DNA of 64,000 nt from Acinetobacter wuhouensis (GCF_001696605.3 NZ_CP031716.1:1116001-1180000); one strand, 5' to 3'. Shown: positions 1 to 9,511, numbered from the stretch's first letter. Numbers and translations are program-made. The notes: generated by a model from the letters alone, not told the origin.

Positions 1-2
1 AG

Positions 3-1397
3 TTCAGCAATGTCGGTTTTAACAGTACCCAAAAACCTGTTATTTCCGCGGATCAGGATTTTTATGATGCTGCCAACTATGAGCTGGATTCGGTGTCATG
101 GGAAAAGTCTAAAACCACCGATAAAGAATACAACGGTAAATTAGACTTTTTAAAAGACTATATGCTGGGAAATTATGCTGCTGCATTGAAGTTCGGTGGC
201 AAGATCAGTCAGCGTGAAAAAACCAGTAATACTGATGAGTGGGAGTATGAAGATCTAAGTACATCCGGTTCAGACTTTAATCACAACAGTCATTATGAAC
301 TGGGTCAGTTTGGTCCCACGATCAATGAAAATGCCATCAAAGACAAAATCAGCGGATTAAATCCAAACGACTATGTTGTTGCAGACGGCTCAATCATTAA
401 CGATTTTAAGTCGAATGAAGACATTCAGGCAGCTTATGTCATGAATACGGTTGATTTTGATCAACTGCGTGTAATTGCGGGTCTGCGTTATGAAAACACC
501 AGTTTTGAAGCACGTGGGTTTGAGTTTAATGATGATGTGATTACTGCAACCAGATATGAAAATGACTATGATCACTGGTTGCCAAGCTTACATTTGCGCT
601 ATCAGCTGGCAGATAACGCTTATCTTCGTGCGGCATGGACGAACAGTGTCGTGCGACCAAATTTCGCACAAAGTGCGCCAGGTGTTTATATAGATGGTGA
701 TGAAGCAGAATTTGGTAATCCAATGCTGAAGCCACTTGAGTCTTCCAATTTTGACTTAGGGGTAGAAAAGTATTTTGGCAAAGCCAGCATGGTGAGCTTC
801 TATGCATTCTATAAAGATATTGATCACTTTATTTACAGTACCAATATTGCAGGTACGGGGCAGTGGGCTGACTTTGATGAGGCAATTACCTATAAAAATG
901 GTAATCAAGCCAAACTGTATGGAATGGAGTTTGCTTACTCGCAAAAGTTCGAGCATTTAAGTGCGCCATGGAATGGTCTTCTGTTAGGTTTCAATACCAC
1001 ATTCAGCAAGTCAGAAGCAGATATTGATTCAATGAAAGATGGTGAGTTGTTGAGCCGTCGTATTCATATGCCAAATCAATCAGATATTGTGGGCAATGCC
1101 ATGATTGGCTGGGAAAATGAACGCTTTGGTGTCCGTCTTTCAGCAAACTATAAATCAAATTATTTATATGAACTGGGTGACATTGATACACCTGAAAAAG
1201 ACATCTATACCGATGATCAGGTATTCCTCGATTTGAGTAGCTATGTGAATTTATCGAAAAACTTACAGCTTAAGTTTGATGTGCAAAATATCACGGATGA
1301 ACACTATTACAACTATGCGGGTTCTAAAGCTCATAACTCGCAATATGAAGAATATGGTCCAGCCTACAAACTGGCACTGACTTATACCCACTTTTAA
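3..1397 (+). CDS. TonB-dependent outer-membrane receptor (3' part)
   Basis: The reading frame is open from the window edge, so the N-terminal signal, TonB box and plug lie outside and only the last 464 codons are seen. These resemble the beta-barrel half of a large TonB-dependent receptor of the Xanthomonas/Caulobacter type: alternating strands rich in Tyr, Asn and Asp, a stretch reading RAAWTNSVVRPNF, and a C-terminal aromatic residue (YTHF) as expected for insertion by the BAM machinery. The phytase gene starts 80 bp downstream and exbB-exbD-tonB follow, so the inferred cargo is inositol phosphate or a metal-phytate complex. The family call is firm. The substrate is inferred from neighbours only. 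Confidence 0.85.
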   Translation, partial: FSNVGFNSTQKPVISADQDFYDAANYELDSVSWEKSKTTDKEYNGKLDFLKDYMLGNYAAALKFGGKISQREKTSNTDEWEYEDLSTSGSDFNHNSHYELGQFGPTINENAIKDKISGLNPNDYVVADGSIINDFKSNEDIQAAYVMNTVDFDQLRVIAGLRYENTSFEARGFEFNDDVITATRYENDYDHWLPSLHLRYQLADNAYLRAAWTNSVVRPNFAQSAPGVYIDGDEAEFGNPMLKPLESSNFDLGVEKYFGKASMVSFYAFYKDIDHFIYSTNIAGTGQWADFDEAITYKNGNQAKLYGMEFAYSQKFEHLSAPWNGLLLGFNTTFSKSEADIDSMKDGELLSRRIHMPNQSDIVGNAMIGWENERFGVRLSANYKSNYLYELGDIDTPEKDIYTDDQVFLDLSSYVNLSKNLQLKFDVQNITDEHYYNYAGSKAHNSQYEEYGPAYKLALTYTHF

Positions 1398-1477
1398 ACC
1401 GAATTAAATTTCAGTACTCAGGTTTTCTCTCCAGCAGAAAGCCTTGAGGATTTTTTTGCCAGATTTTGAGTATTTCT

Positions 1478-3457
1478 ATGAATGTTTCATTGTTTAAACT
1501 GTCTATTTTAAGCAGTTGTTTGCTGCTGTTGACTGCATGTAGTCAACATAACATGCCTCAAGCTACACAGGGCAGTCATCCGCTCACATCCGCGGAAGTG
1601 CAGATTGACCTGCCGAGCGAACCTAAGCTGCAATTGCGTGAATTCGAAACGGATGAGGCGAAAACTGAGGATGTGCAATGGTTGAGCTTGAGTGAATGGC
1701 CTGAAGTCTCAGTTTTACTGAGTAGTAAGAACAAAGGACTACAGTTTTTAGATAGTGAACAGGCTGTACTTCATCAGATTCAGGGTCAGTTTGGACGCTT
1801 TGATTATCGGATCGGTTCGGAGCATTTATTGATTGCTGCATCGGATTTGCAACAACAGCAAATTCAACTGATGAGCATGAATTTAAAAAATAAAGCATGG
1901 GATAAACCAGGATTCATTCCAAAACGCTCATTTAAGTCTGAGGATGTCTGTCTGTATACCGATGTTCAAGGGCTGAGTTTTGCTTTTTTAGTGGGTGAGG
2001 AAGGCATTGGAGAACAGTGGCTTGTGGCAAAGCAGGAAAAAGTTCTGACTCAACCACAGTTGGTACGCCGTCTCAGTTTTCCACCTGCCAGTACTGTGTG
2101 CAAAGTGAATGATGCCACTGCGGAACTGTTCATTAATGAAGAGAATACAGGCGTCTGGGCATATCCAGCACATTCTGAAGCTGACATGGTGCGTCAGGCG
2201 GTGGATCTTGTGCAACCTTTTGGTTCGATTCAGGGTTCACCGTCTGCAATTGCAATCACAGATAATCAGATTGCAGTACTGGATGCAGAAAAACCTTTGC
2301 TTTACCGTTATCAAAAGCAGGATCAGCACTGGAAAGCTTTAACTCCTTTACAACTGGATCATTTAAAAGAAGCAGAGACGCTCAGTATCCGAGGTGATTT
2401 TAGCAATAAATCCCTGCTGATTTTAGATGATAAAACTGTAAAAGTGACAGAGGCAGAGTGGGAAACACAGGCAAATACGAAGTCTAAAAATATCATCACC
2501 ATTCCTGCAGAAGTGCAGACAGAAGGTGTGCCGAGTACAGGTGACGCAGCTGATGATCCAGCGATCTGGCATAACGCAGCACAGCCGAGTCAATCGCGCA
2601 TTTTAGCCACAGATAAACAAGGTGGCTTACAGGTAAATGATTTAGAAGGTAAAACTGTTCAATATTTGCCAGTAGGGCGCTTGAATAATGTTGATGTACG
2701 CCACGGTTTTAAATGGGGCAATCAAACCGTCGATCTGGCGGTGGCATCAAACCGAGATCATAACAGCCTGCATGTTTTTGCGATTCAACCGAAAACGGGC
2801 AAGGTGTCTGTGCTTGGCGAGCTTCCAACCACTTTGGAAGATATCTATGGCATTTGCATGTACCGTGATACTCAGGGTGAAATCTATGCAATTCCAAACG
2901 ATAAAAACGGGACTTTCATTCAGTACCATATTACGGCAACACAACAAAAATTAAGTGCTGAAGAAGTGCAACGCTTTTCAGTGAAAACCCAACCGGAAGG
3001 CTGTGTTGTAGATGATGCTACAGGACGCATTTTCTTGGGTGAAGAAGATGTCGCGGTGTGGGTAAAAGATCTCAATCCAAAAACTCAGCTTCCTATGCAG
3101 CAGGTGATTGGTGTCGGAGACGTGATGCATGATGACATTGAAGGCATGGGGCTTTATCACGGCAAAAAACAAAGTTATCTGGTGGTTTCAAGCCAGGGCA
3201 ATGACAGTTTTGTGGTGATGGATGCTGATGCGCCGTATACGGTTCGTGGTGTATTTCGTATTGGGATTAATACCGATAAAGGCATTGACGCTGTGTCTGA
3301 AACAGATGGACTGGATGTAAGTTCATTGAATTTTGGTGGCAAATGGAAGCAAGGCATATTAGTGGTACAGGATGGACGTAAACGCATGCCTGAAACCAAT
3401 CAGAACTTCAAATATGTGCCGTGGGACAAAATCGCTCAAGCCCTGAACCTGGACTGA
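1478..3457 (+). CDS. beta-propeller phytase, lipoprotein, two-domain
   Basis: Predicted calcium-dependent 3-phytase of the beta-propeller class, which removes phosphate from phytate. ATG 1478 is preferred over an in-frame TTG at 1466 because it starts directly into a lipoprotein signal with lipobox LTAC (Cys 21). The diagnostic AADDPAIW motif lies near residue 357 and is followed by propeller blades with Asp-rich loops (for example GRIFLGEED and DVMHDDIEGMGL). About 330 residues lie before this motif. They look like a degenerate second propeller, as in known dual-domain phytases, so the protein (659 aa) is nearly twice the size of a single-domain enzyme. Its place between a receptor gene and exbBD-tonB suggests surface or periplasmic phosphate scavenging. 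Confidence 0.88.
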   Translation: MNVSLFKLSILSSCLLLLTACSQHNMPQATQGSHPLTSAEVQIDLPSEPKLQLREFETDEAKTEDVQWLSLSEWPEVSVLLSSKNKGLQFLDSEQAVLHQIQGQFGRFDYRIGSEHLLIAASDLQQQQIQLMSMNLKNKAWDKPGFIPKRSFKSEDVCLYTDVQGLSFAFLVGEEGIGEQWLVAKQEKVLTQPQLVRRLSFPPASTVCKVNDATAELFINEENTGVWAYPAHSEADMVRQAVDLVQPFGSIQGSPSAIAITDNQIAVLDAEKPLLYRYQKQDQHWKALTPLQLDHLKEAETLSIRGDFSNKSLLILDDKTVKVTEAEWETQANTKSKNIITIPAEVQTEGVPSTGDAADDPAIWHNAAQPSQSRILATDKQGGLQVNDLEGKTVQYLPVGRLNNVDVRHGFKWGNQTVDLAVASNRDHNSLHVFAIQPKTGKVSVLGELPTTLEDIYGICMYRDTQGEIYAIPNDKNGTFIQYHITATQQKLSAEEVQRFSVKTQPEGCVVDDATGRIFLGEEDVAVWVKDLNPKTQLPMQQVIGVGDVMHDDIEGMGLYHGKKQSYLVVSSQGNDSFVVMDADAPYTVRGVFRIGINTDKGIDAVSETDGLDVSSLNFGGKWKQGILVVQDGRKRMPETNQNFKYVPWDKIAQALNLD

Positions 3458-3560
3458 ATAACGCTTCAGTACCTAGTTGAGTACATGGGCTGCTAAAAAA
3501 TCTCAGCCCATTTTAAAAATATATGTGCTGCACAATGCAGTAAAAAAATTGGAGTGCGTT

Positions 3561-4259
3561 ATGCAAGCAACAATGGATCAAATGTCAGTCTGGATGCTGA
3601 TCAGTCATGCCAGTGTATTGGTTAAAGTGGTGATGTTGATTTTGGTTTTATCCTCAGTCGTAAGCTGGTATCTGATCGTGCGTCACGGCATGTTACTTCG
3701 TGGACAGGAACAGCTTTGGAACCGCTTTTTAAAGAATTTTAGACAGCAAAAAGATCTTAATCTTTTACATCAGGATTACCAGCAGCCTGAACAGCAAAAA
3801 GGTGTTGTCAGCATTTTTCATCATGGTCTGGATGAGTACAACCAATTGATCAAAGATGAACAACTCACCACAAGTGACGTGATTGATGGCGTAGAACGAC
3901 GCTTACTCAGCAGCATCAGTGAAGAAGAAGAAAAGCTTCAGCAGAATCTGACCTTTCTCGCAACAGTGGGTTCAGTCAGCCCTTATATTGGTCTGTTTGG
4001 GACAGTCTGGGGCATTATGAATGCTTTCATTGGACTGTCTGGTGTTGAACAGGCGACTTTAAATACAGTTGCACCAGGGATTGCAGAAGCGCTGATTGCA
4101 ACAGCCATTGGTTTATTTGCCGCTATTCCTGCGGTGGTGGCGTATAACCGTTTTTCGGCACGTGCTGATAAGCTTTCCAGCCGTTATTATGGTTTTGCCA
4201 ATGAATTGCAGACACGTATTTATCGCTTGCTGGGGCACACTGAGCGCACTTCGCGTTAA
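3561..4259 (+). CDS. exbB: ExbB/TolQ-family proton channel subunit
   Basis: Inner-membrane stator subunit that, with ExbD, couples the proton gradient to TonB. The frame opens at a TTG at 3477, but ATG 3561 is preceded by GGAG at 3551-3554 and gives a normal 232-aa protein beginning MQATMDQMSVWM. There is one N-terminal membrane helix, then a cytoplasmic loop, then two conserved helices containing GLFGTVWGIMNAF and the IAEALIATAIGLFAAIPAVV stretch typical of the MotA/TolQ/ExbB family. exbD begins 12 bp downstream, so the two are co-translated. The sequence is as close to TolQ as to ExbB; the tonB neighbour decides the name. Confidence 0.87.
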   Translation: MQATMDQMSVWMLISHASVLVKVVMLILVLSSVVSWYLIVRHGMLLRGQEQLWNRFLKNFRQQKDLNLLHQDYQQPEQQKGVVSIFHHGLDEYNQLIKDEQLTTSDVIDGVERRLLSSISEEEEKLQQNLTFLATVGSVSPYIGLFGTVWGIMNAFIGLSGVEQATLNTVAPGIAEALIATAIGLFAAIPAVVAYNRFSARADKLSSRYYGFANELQTRIYRLLGHTERTSR

Positions 4260-4271
4260 GGAGCAAAAGCC

Positions 4272-4718
4272 ATGATTAAGCGTCCTCAAAAATTAAAACT
4301 CAATGCTGAAATGAATGTCGTTCCTTATATAGATGTCATGTTGGTGCTGTTGGTGATTTTTATGGTGACTGCGCCAATGCTGACACAAGGTATTCAGATT
4401 GACTTACCCAAAGTCGATGCCAGTGTCATGCCTGCGTCACAACAGCAGCGTATCGTGACATTATCGATTCAGGCCAATGGTCAGTATTACTGGAATATTG
4501 GTACAGAAGTGAACACGGGAAAAGTCACTGATCAAGCCATTGATTTAGCTGGTATGCAACAAAAGCTGATTCCGATGATTCAAAAAGATAAAAGCCTGCA
4601 GTTTTATATACGTGCTGATCAGGATGCTGATTATCAACTGGTTGCTCAGGCGATTGCATCCTTGCAAAAAAGTGGTGTAACGAACTTGGGACTGGTGACA
4701 GAGGAACCACAATCATGA
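4272..4718 (+). CDS. exbD: ExbD/TolR-family protein
   Basis: Partner of ExbB in the TonB energising complex. AAGGAG stands 9 bp before the ATG. The 148-aa protein has a short cytoplasmic tail, one membrane helix with the essential Asp in VPYIDVMLVLLVIF (Asp 21), and a periplasmic domain ending NLGLVTEEP. The helix and the following TAPMLTQGIQIDLP are closer to TolR than to E. coli ExbD, so this is a TolR-like stator serving a TonB protein. The stop overlaps the tonB start (ATGA at 4715), which implies coupled translation. Confidence 0.86.
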   Translation: MIKRPQKLKLNAEMNVVPYIDVMLVLLVIFMVTAPMLTQGIQIDLPKVDASVMPASQQQRIVTLSIQANGQYYWNIGTEVNTGKVTDQAIDLAGMQQKLIPMIQKDKSLQFYIRADQDADYQLVAQAIASLQKSGVTNLGLVTEEPQS

Positions 4719-5479
4719 TGGCAACCATTTCCAGAATCAGGTTCCGTGATCAGGGTCTGGCACTTTCGGTCACAGCTGGATTGCATATTGCGTTAATTGC
4801 ATGGTTATGTACGGTTGAGATGCATGAAACATTGGCGGAACCCAAGCCGAAAACCATTCAATTGCAATTTGTGCAAATACCACCTCCTGCCAAACAACAA
4901 CCTGAACCTAAAAAGCCTGAACCGATAGTCGAAGAAAAAGTTGTAAATAAGCCTGTCCCCAAAAAACAGAAAGAAATGCCTGCCGAAGCCCAGCAGAAAA
5001 CCAGCAAAAAGTTTGTAGAGTCGCAGAGTAATAAGACTGCAACTACAGTAAAAAAACAATCACAGCAAGTTGTGACGGAAGAGCAAAGTACAACGACAGA
5101 AACAAAGAAAGTTGTTGAGAGCCAGGCGAAGACAGAAACCTTAACTCAGACGAAGACCCCGAAAACAGTAGAACCTAAAGCACAAACTCAGCCTGAATCA
5201 TTTGATATTAAAAATTATCAACCTGTTTCAAAAATTGCACCTGCATATCCTGAATCGGCACTGGATCGTAAGCTGGAGGGGGATTGTACAGTGGTGTACA
5301 GCGTGAATGAAAAAGGGCGGGTAGAAAATCCAAAGGCACAAGGTGACTGTCATCCGATGTTTGTACGACCTTCGATTCAGGCTGCGCTCGCTTTTAAATA
5401 TCAGCCTCGTTTAGTCGATGGCAAACCGATCAGCGTATCGAATGTTAAAAATACCTTCCAATATCGTATTGAAAGTTAA
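4715..5479 (+). CDS. tonB: TonB energy transducer
   Basis: 254-aa periplasm-spanning protein. It has an N-terminal membrane anchor (about residues 15-33), then a long Pro/Lys/Glu/Gln/Thr-rich linker (about 50-160) with repeated PEPKKPEP-like segments, and a C-terminal TonB domain from about residue 165 (IAPAYPESALDRKLEGDC through FQYRIES). Two ATG codons stand side by side at 4715 and 4718, and either could be used. It is the last gene of the receptor-phytase-exbBD run, which looks like a transducer dedicated to that receptor. Two Cys residues in the C-terminal domain (GDC, GDCH) could form a disulfide; this is inference. Confidence 0.9.
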   Translation: MMATISRIRFRDQGLALSVTAGLHIALIAWLCTVEMHETLAEPKPKTIQLQFVQIPPPAKQQPEPKKPEPIVEEKVVNKPVPKKQKEMPAEAQQKTSKKFVESQSNKTATTVKKQSQQVVTEEQSTTTETKKVVESQAKTETLTQTKTPKTVEPKAQTQPESFDIKNYQPVSKIAPAYPESALDRKLEGDCTVVYSVNEKGRVENPKAQGDCHPMFVRPSIQAALAFKYQPRLVDGKPISVSNVKNTFQYRIES

Positions 5480-6144
5480 TTTTATTGAATGAATATTCAG
5501 GGGGCATTGATATTTTAAGCATAGAATTTACCCGTGAAAATGAGTCAAATAAAAATGTTACTAATGCAACAACCCCCTTTATAACTATATTTTAGCTTAT
5601 CATATCTAGTAGCAATTCCTCTGAATTGCTTCAACCCACAAAATGCATTTTTAACTAAGTGTCTGATTTTTTATAAATGCCAAACTATATGTTTATTATG
5701 TGATTTCCTTGGAATATTAGCTTTTGTTTCTAAAACAGATGGGGTGAAATAAGAACTAAAGTTTGGATACGGGGCAAACGTCTGTCAGGTTACTCCGTCC
5801 AAAAATTATCATCCCCTTTAGGCCCAAAATAATTCTTTATCATCTCTTTTGTACTATACCCAAGGTAACACAAAAATAACCTCTTGCCCAAAATGACGGC
5901 CCCCAATTTCATTTCTTAAAATCTAAAAAACGCTCAAACAATTTCTGTATATTTATCCTTATATTTATCGTCTGTAGATATAGTCTTTTAGAAGACTTCA
6001 TGTCCCATATGCTTAGTACAATTAAATTTAATGGCCCTTAAAAGCATAAAAAACTAAAAACCCCTCCCCATATGGGGATATGTGCAAGCTACACAATTTC
6101 GATAATATAAGCAAATAACTTTGCAATTTTGTGGGGAAATGCAA
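5480..6144. other. gene-free AT-rich spacer
   Basis: No convincing gene, RNA or IS remnant is seen in this 665-bp gap between tonB and the LuxR-type gene. There are runs of G and C that could pair at long range (GGGGGC near 5500, CCCCC near 5573), possibly a weak terminator for tonB. The one clear structure is the palindrome just upstream of the regulator gene, listed separately. Confidence 0.4.
6065..6078. promoter_or_regulatory. 14-bp perfect palindrome upstream of the LuxR-type gene
   Basis: TCCCCATATGGGGA is a perfect dyad 67 bp upstream of the regulator start. Its core CCCATNTGGG recurs in a dyad at 7429-7450 downstream of the same gene. This position is suitable for an autoregulatory operator, but no binding protein is known. 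Confidence 0.35.
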
Positions 6145-7290
6145 ATGTTGGCAGAACATGAGAATAAAATCATCGGCATGATTTACGATGCCGCGCTTAA
6201 TCCGATGTTGTGGCAAGATGTCTTGTCTGAAATTGCAGATTTTACAAAAAGTACGACGGCTATATTTACTGCAACGGATCAGCTCAGTCCAAATTATGAC
6301 TTTGTATTTACACATAATATTCCTGCTGAAAGTATTCATGCGTATCAGGATGAGCAAGTTAAAGTATTGGATATGCGTTTACATACACCATATTGGACGG
6401 AAAAAGCGTTAGGGGATACTGTGCTGAATTCCTTTGCCCATTATGCGAATATGCCAGAGGGGACAGATGAATTTCTTTTCTATCAGAAATGCGCCAAACC
6501 GACCAATATCAGTCACTTTGCAGCAGTGCTATTAGAGCATAGCGTATACAGTTGGGCTGTATTGGCTGTACATCGTGCGCCACATTTAAAAGAATATAGT
6601 GAAACAGAAGACCTGATTCTTAAGAGATTAGGTATCCACATGCGACGTGCATTGCAGATTTATCGTCAAATGACGTTTTTGAAAGATGATCGAGATAATA
6701 TTTACCATGTCTTAGATCATTTTAAAGTAGGCGTGATTCTGCTAAATCAAGATTATGGTCTAAGTTATAGTAATGCCATTGCTCGAAAAATTTTGGAACG
6801 TTCAAGCTTATTACAGCTTGATCAAAAGAATCATTTAAAAACGTGCTTAGAATTTCAACAAAAATTGGCTGATTTGATTCGTAGTTCATTATTCGAAATA
6901 GGCGATGTAACTCATGAGTCTGGTGGTGTTTTGGCACTTTATGATCATAATAATACAGCGTCATTAATGTTGAGCATATTGCCATTCTCGGAAATAAATA
7001 TCAGTCATCATCCTAAAAAAGTGATTATTTTTATAACACAAACAGATCAACCACAATGTTTGGCAGAAGATTATTTACAACAAAAATATAAATTGGCGAA
7101 AAGGGAAATAGAAGTCTGCAATTTATTTGTCAATGGTATGGATCTTGAGCAAATCAGTCTTCAAATGAATATTACCTATGGCACGGTTAGAATGTATATT
7201 AAAAATATTTTCGCCAAAACAGCATGTAGTTCTCAGACTGAACTGATGCAGTTGCTCATGGGACTTACACTTGATTTTGAGCATATTTAA
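6145..7290 (+). CDS. LuxR-type helix-turn-helix transcriptional regulator
   Basis: 381-aa regulator with a C-terminal LuxR/NarL-type DNA-binding domain: KLAKREIEVCNLFVNGMDLE then QISLQMNITYGTVRMYIKNIFAKT, the expected helix-turn-helix near residues 315-370. The N-terminal 300 residues show no recognisable receiver or autoinducer domain and may form a PAS-like sensor. The frame begins at TTG 6121, but ATG 6145 has GGGGAA 6 bp upstream and is preferred. It stands alone upstream of two lipoprotein genes and an outer-membrane protein gene on the same strand, which are candidate targets by position only. Confidence 0.8.
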   Translation: MLAEHENKIIGMIYDAALNPMLWQDVLSEIADFTKSTTAIFTATDQLSPNYDFVFTHNIPAESIHAYQDEQVKVLDMRLHTPYWTEKALGDTVLNSFAHYANMPEGTDEFLFYQKCAKPTNISHFAAVLLEHSVYSWAVLAVHRAPHLKEYSETEDLILKRLGIHMRRALQIYRQMTFLKDDRDNIYHVLDHFKVGVILLNQDYGLSYSNAIARKILERSSLLQLDQKNHLKTCLEFQQKLADLIRSSLFEIGDVTHESGGVLALYDHNNTASLMLSILPFSEINISHHPKKVIIFITQTDQPQCLAEDYLQQKYKLAKREIEVCNLFVNGMDLEQISLQMNITYGTVRMYIKNIFAKTACSSQTELMQLLMGLTLDFEHI

Positions 7291-7643
7291 CCTTTTCTCA
7301 TTTTATTATTTTCCTTAAAGCTTTGATATTAAGCGCAGTATGTATTCATGTGGGGGAAATGCTGAATAGCATACTGCTTAACTAAAAGAATTTAGTCTTA
7401 AGTACTGTAGCAATGTTTTTTTATGCATGACATTCCCATTTGGGAGTGTCTGAGAATTTGCATGGTGAATATACTTGTGATATTCCGCAACACTACAAAA
7501 ATCAATGAAAAAGGTAGTTCATAATTCCATTTTTGGAATTGGAATAAAGTTATATCTTTCTGATATAAATATATATTTTAATTAATACTGTTTTTAAAAA
7601 TATCAATGATGGATTTGAAAATAACTATTTAAAGGAACGTAAT
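7291..7643. promoter_or_regulatory. intergenic region with two imperfect dyads
   Basis: This gap of about 350 bp separates the regulator from the lipoprotein pair. It holds a 22-bp dyad at 7429-7450 (arms GACATTCCCA and TGGGAGTGTC, one mismatch) and a dyad at 7523-7540 (AATTCCA, TTTT, TGGAATT). The first shares CCCATNTGGG with the palindrome at 6065-6078. They are plausible operators for the promoter of the gene at 7644. No other feature is seen. Confidence 0.35.
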
Positions 7644-8285
7644 ATGAATAAAAAATCAGATGTTGGCAATTATATTCAAAAGTTCAAAAATAAACTTTTA
7701 AGACAGTACATTATCCGTATTTTTACAATTTGTGGTTTTTTTAGCGTTTTGACAGGCTGTGCGGTTACAACAGGTATTTGGCCTTCAGAATGGAAGAGAA
7801 TTACACCCCAAAATTTGAATATTGTTCGAGGACAGCCTTTAGAAATCTACTTTGATAGCATGTCTTATTTGAGTCAGGCAGATGCAGATATTGAAGCGTG
7901 GCAATCTACGCAGTTATTTTCTTCGGTGACCCGAACCAAGCTCGATCAGCCTTCAAATCATGGTTATTTTATACGTGTTGCTTGTGAAAGACAGACTACA
8001 TATCCAGATGAGGATGGGTTAATCGTTTTTATGACCGCATTACTTTCAGCATTTATTATTCCATATTCTGAGACTGGAGGCGCATTTTGTAAGCAAACTC
8101 TATTTGAAAATGGGATAGAAGTTACACAGAGCAATGTAAACATAGAACATCAAACATGGAATAGTGGTTGGTTGCTTATTCCTCAATATTTACAACGTGG
8201 CAGTTTATATGCAACGCATGCAAAAACTGCTGCGCAAATTCGAGTACGTAGTCTCATGGCTGAGTTAACGAAGGGAGCTAAATAA
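7644..8285 (+). CDS. hypothetical lipoprotein
   Basis: 213-aa protein not recognised as a named family. The ATG follows AAAGGAACG at a good distance. The N-terminus has an unusually long polar and basic region (about 27 residues), then a hydrophobic stretch ending in lipobox VLTGC (Cys about residue 39), which predicts a lipid-anchored envelope protein. The mature part has paired Cys residues and a short hydrophobic segment (LIVFMTALLSAFIIPYS). The next gene starts on the last base of its stop codon (TAATG), so the two are translationally coupled and probably act together. Confidence 0.6.
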   Translation: MNKKSDVGNYIQKFKNKLLRQYIIRIFTICGFFSVLTGCAVTTGIWPSEWKRITPQNLNIVRGQPLEIYFDSMSYLSQADADIEAWQSTQLFSSVTRTKLDQPSNHGYFIRVACERQTTYPDEDGLIVFMTALLSAFIIPYSETGGAFCKQTLFENGIEVTQSNVNIEHQTWNSGWLLIPQYLQRGSLYATHAKTAAQIRVRSLMAELTKGAK

Positions 8286-9511
8286 TGAAACAGAATTTGA
8301 TTGTAATTTCGCTATTTGTATTGTTCACAGGGTGTACGACAACACCACCAGGAATTCCTGCATTCCCGCTTCAGGAAAAGAAAAAAGATGACGATGGTTA
8401 TTATAAATATAGTACTTTTTGGTTTAATGGAAAGTTAAAAAACGGTGTTCCAGATGGGAAAGGACAGTGTCGTACGAAATATATGACTGGAGTTTATACA
8501 ACGGAATGGTTAAAAGGTGCTTGTGAGTTTCGATTGGGTGAGCGTATAGATCGTTTAGATCAGAACCGTTCTGAGGCTAGTATGGCATTTACCAATCAAA
8601 AACGAGCTAAAGAATTGAAGGAGGAACGTGAAAAGCAAGATGAATATGAGCGTGCTGAAGCTGAGGAAAGGCGTGAGCGCGCACGTAGTAGAGCTGCGGC
8701 TGAACAGCAGCTCGCGGCATCAATTACGGGGATGAACCAACAGATGATACAGGATTATCAGCGTATGTCTGGTATGGTTCAAAAGGCGAGTACACCCCCA
8801 GTACGGAGTTACTCATCTACAAGTGTAACTCGATCATCAGCAAGCTCTACGACGAAACCATCTCCTGCTAAAAATAGTTCTTCGAGTACAACAACTGCGT
8901 CTAATACACGTAGTTCAAATAGCAAGCAAAGCACTACTCTTAACAATGATCAAAATGTGAAAAAAACAACGCAGTCGAAGTTAGACAAAACACAAGCTCT
9001 TAAATCAGATGATGTACAAAAGCAAAAACTTCAAGAGCAAGCGGAGAAAAAACATCAACAACAAGTTGCAGCTGAAGAAAAGCAACGTGAATTACAACTT
9101 GCCAAAGAAAAACGTGAAGCGGATCGAAAGGCTGAAAAAGAACGCAAAGAGCGTGAACAATTGGCACAGAAACAACGTGAGGAACAGGAGAAAAATAATT
9201 ACCTGATGAATGTGAAAAATAGTTTACGGCTTAAAGCTGTGAGTTGCTATGGTAATAACTTTGCTGTAGGTCAGATTCCCAAAGGTCTAGGTTTTTCAAA
9301 ACATGTTTCAGGTATTAATGTTCATTACCAAGCATCTTGTCCTGGTGGTGGTCGTTATAATGGGGTTTCTAGAAATTTTATCGGGATGACCACAGGATGT
9401 TTCGGTGGTGATACAAACCCTAATGAGGGGGCAGAAATTCCTAAAGATGTTTTGACTTGTGAAGCTAAGGATATGACAGTTGAAGTCACAGATGTAAGAC
9501 CAACCCGTTAA
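8285..9511 (+). CDS. hypothetical coiled-coil lipoprotein
   Basis: 408-aa protein of unknown function. It has a short signal with lipobox FTGC (Cys about residue 17), a MORN-like segment (GKLKNGVPDGKGQ, about residues 55-75), a long Glu/Arg/Lys/Gln-rich coiled coil (about 95-150 and 235-305) interrupted by a Ser/Thr-rich linker (about 170-220), and a C-terminal globular domain with four Cys residues (SCYGNNF, SCPGGGRYNG, GCFGGD, LTCEAK) that could form disulfides in the periplasm. The start overlaps the previous stop by one base, with AAGGGAG as ribosome-binding site. The layout suggests an envelope scaffold. No homologue is recognised by eye. Confidence 0.6.
   Translation: MKQNLIVISLFVLFTGCTTTPPGIPAFPLQEKKKDDDGYYKYSTFWFNGKLKNGVPDGKGQCRTKYMTGVYTTEWLKGACEFRLGERIDRLDQNRSEASMAFTNQKRAKELKEEREKQDEYERAEAEERRERARSRAAAEQQLAASITGMNQQMIQDYQRMSGMVQKASTPPVRSYSSTSVTRSSASSTTKPSPAKNSSSSTTTASNTRSSNSKQSTTLNNDQNVKKTTQSKLDKTQALKSDDVQKQKLQEQAEKKHQQQVAAEEKQRELQLAKEKREADRKAEKERKEREQLAQKQREEQEKNNYLMNVKNSLRLKAVSCYGNNFAVGQIPKGLGFSKHVSGINVHYQASCPGGGRYNGVSRNFIGMTTGCFGGDTNPNEGAEIPKDVLTCEAKDMTVEVTDVRPTR

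Noticed and set aside
9009..9206. Lys/Asn-rich open frame inside the coiled-coil lipoprotein gene
   Set aside because: Shadow of the repetitive coiled-coil codons in another frame.
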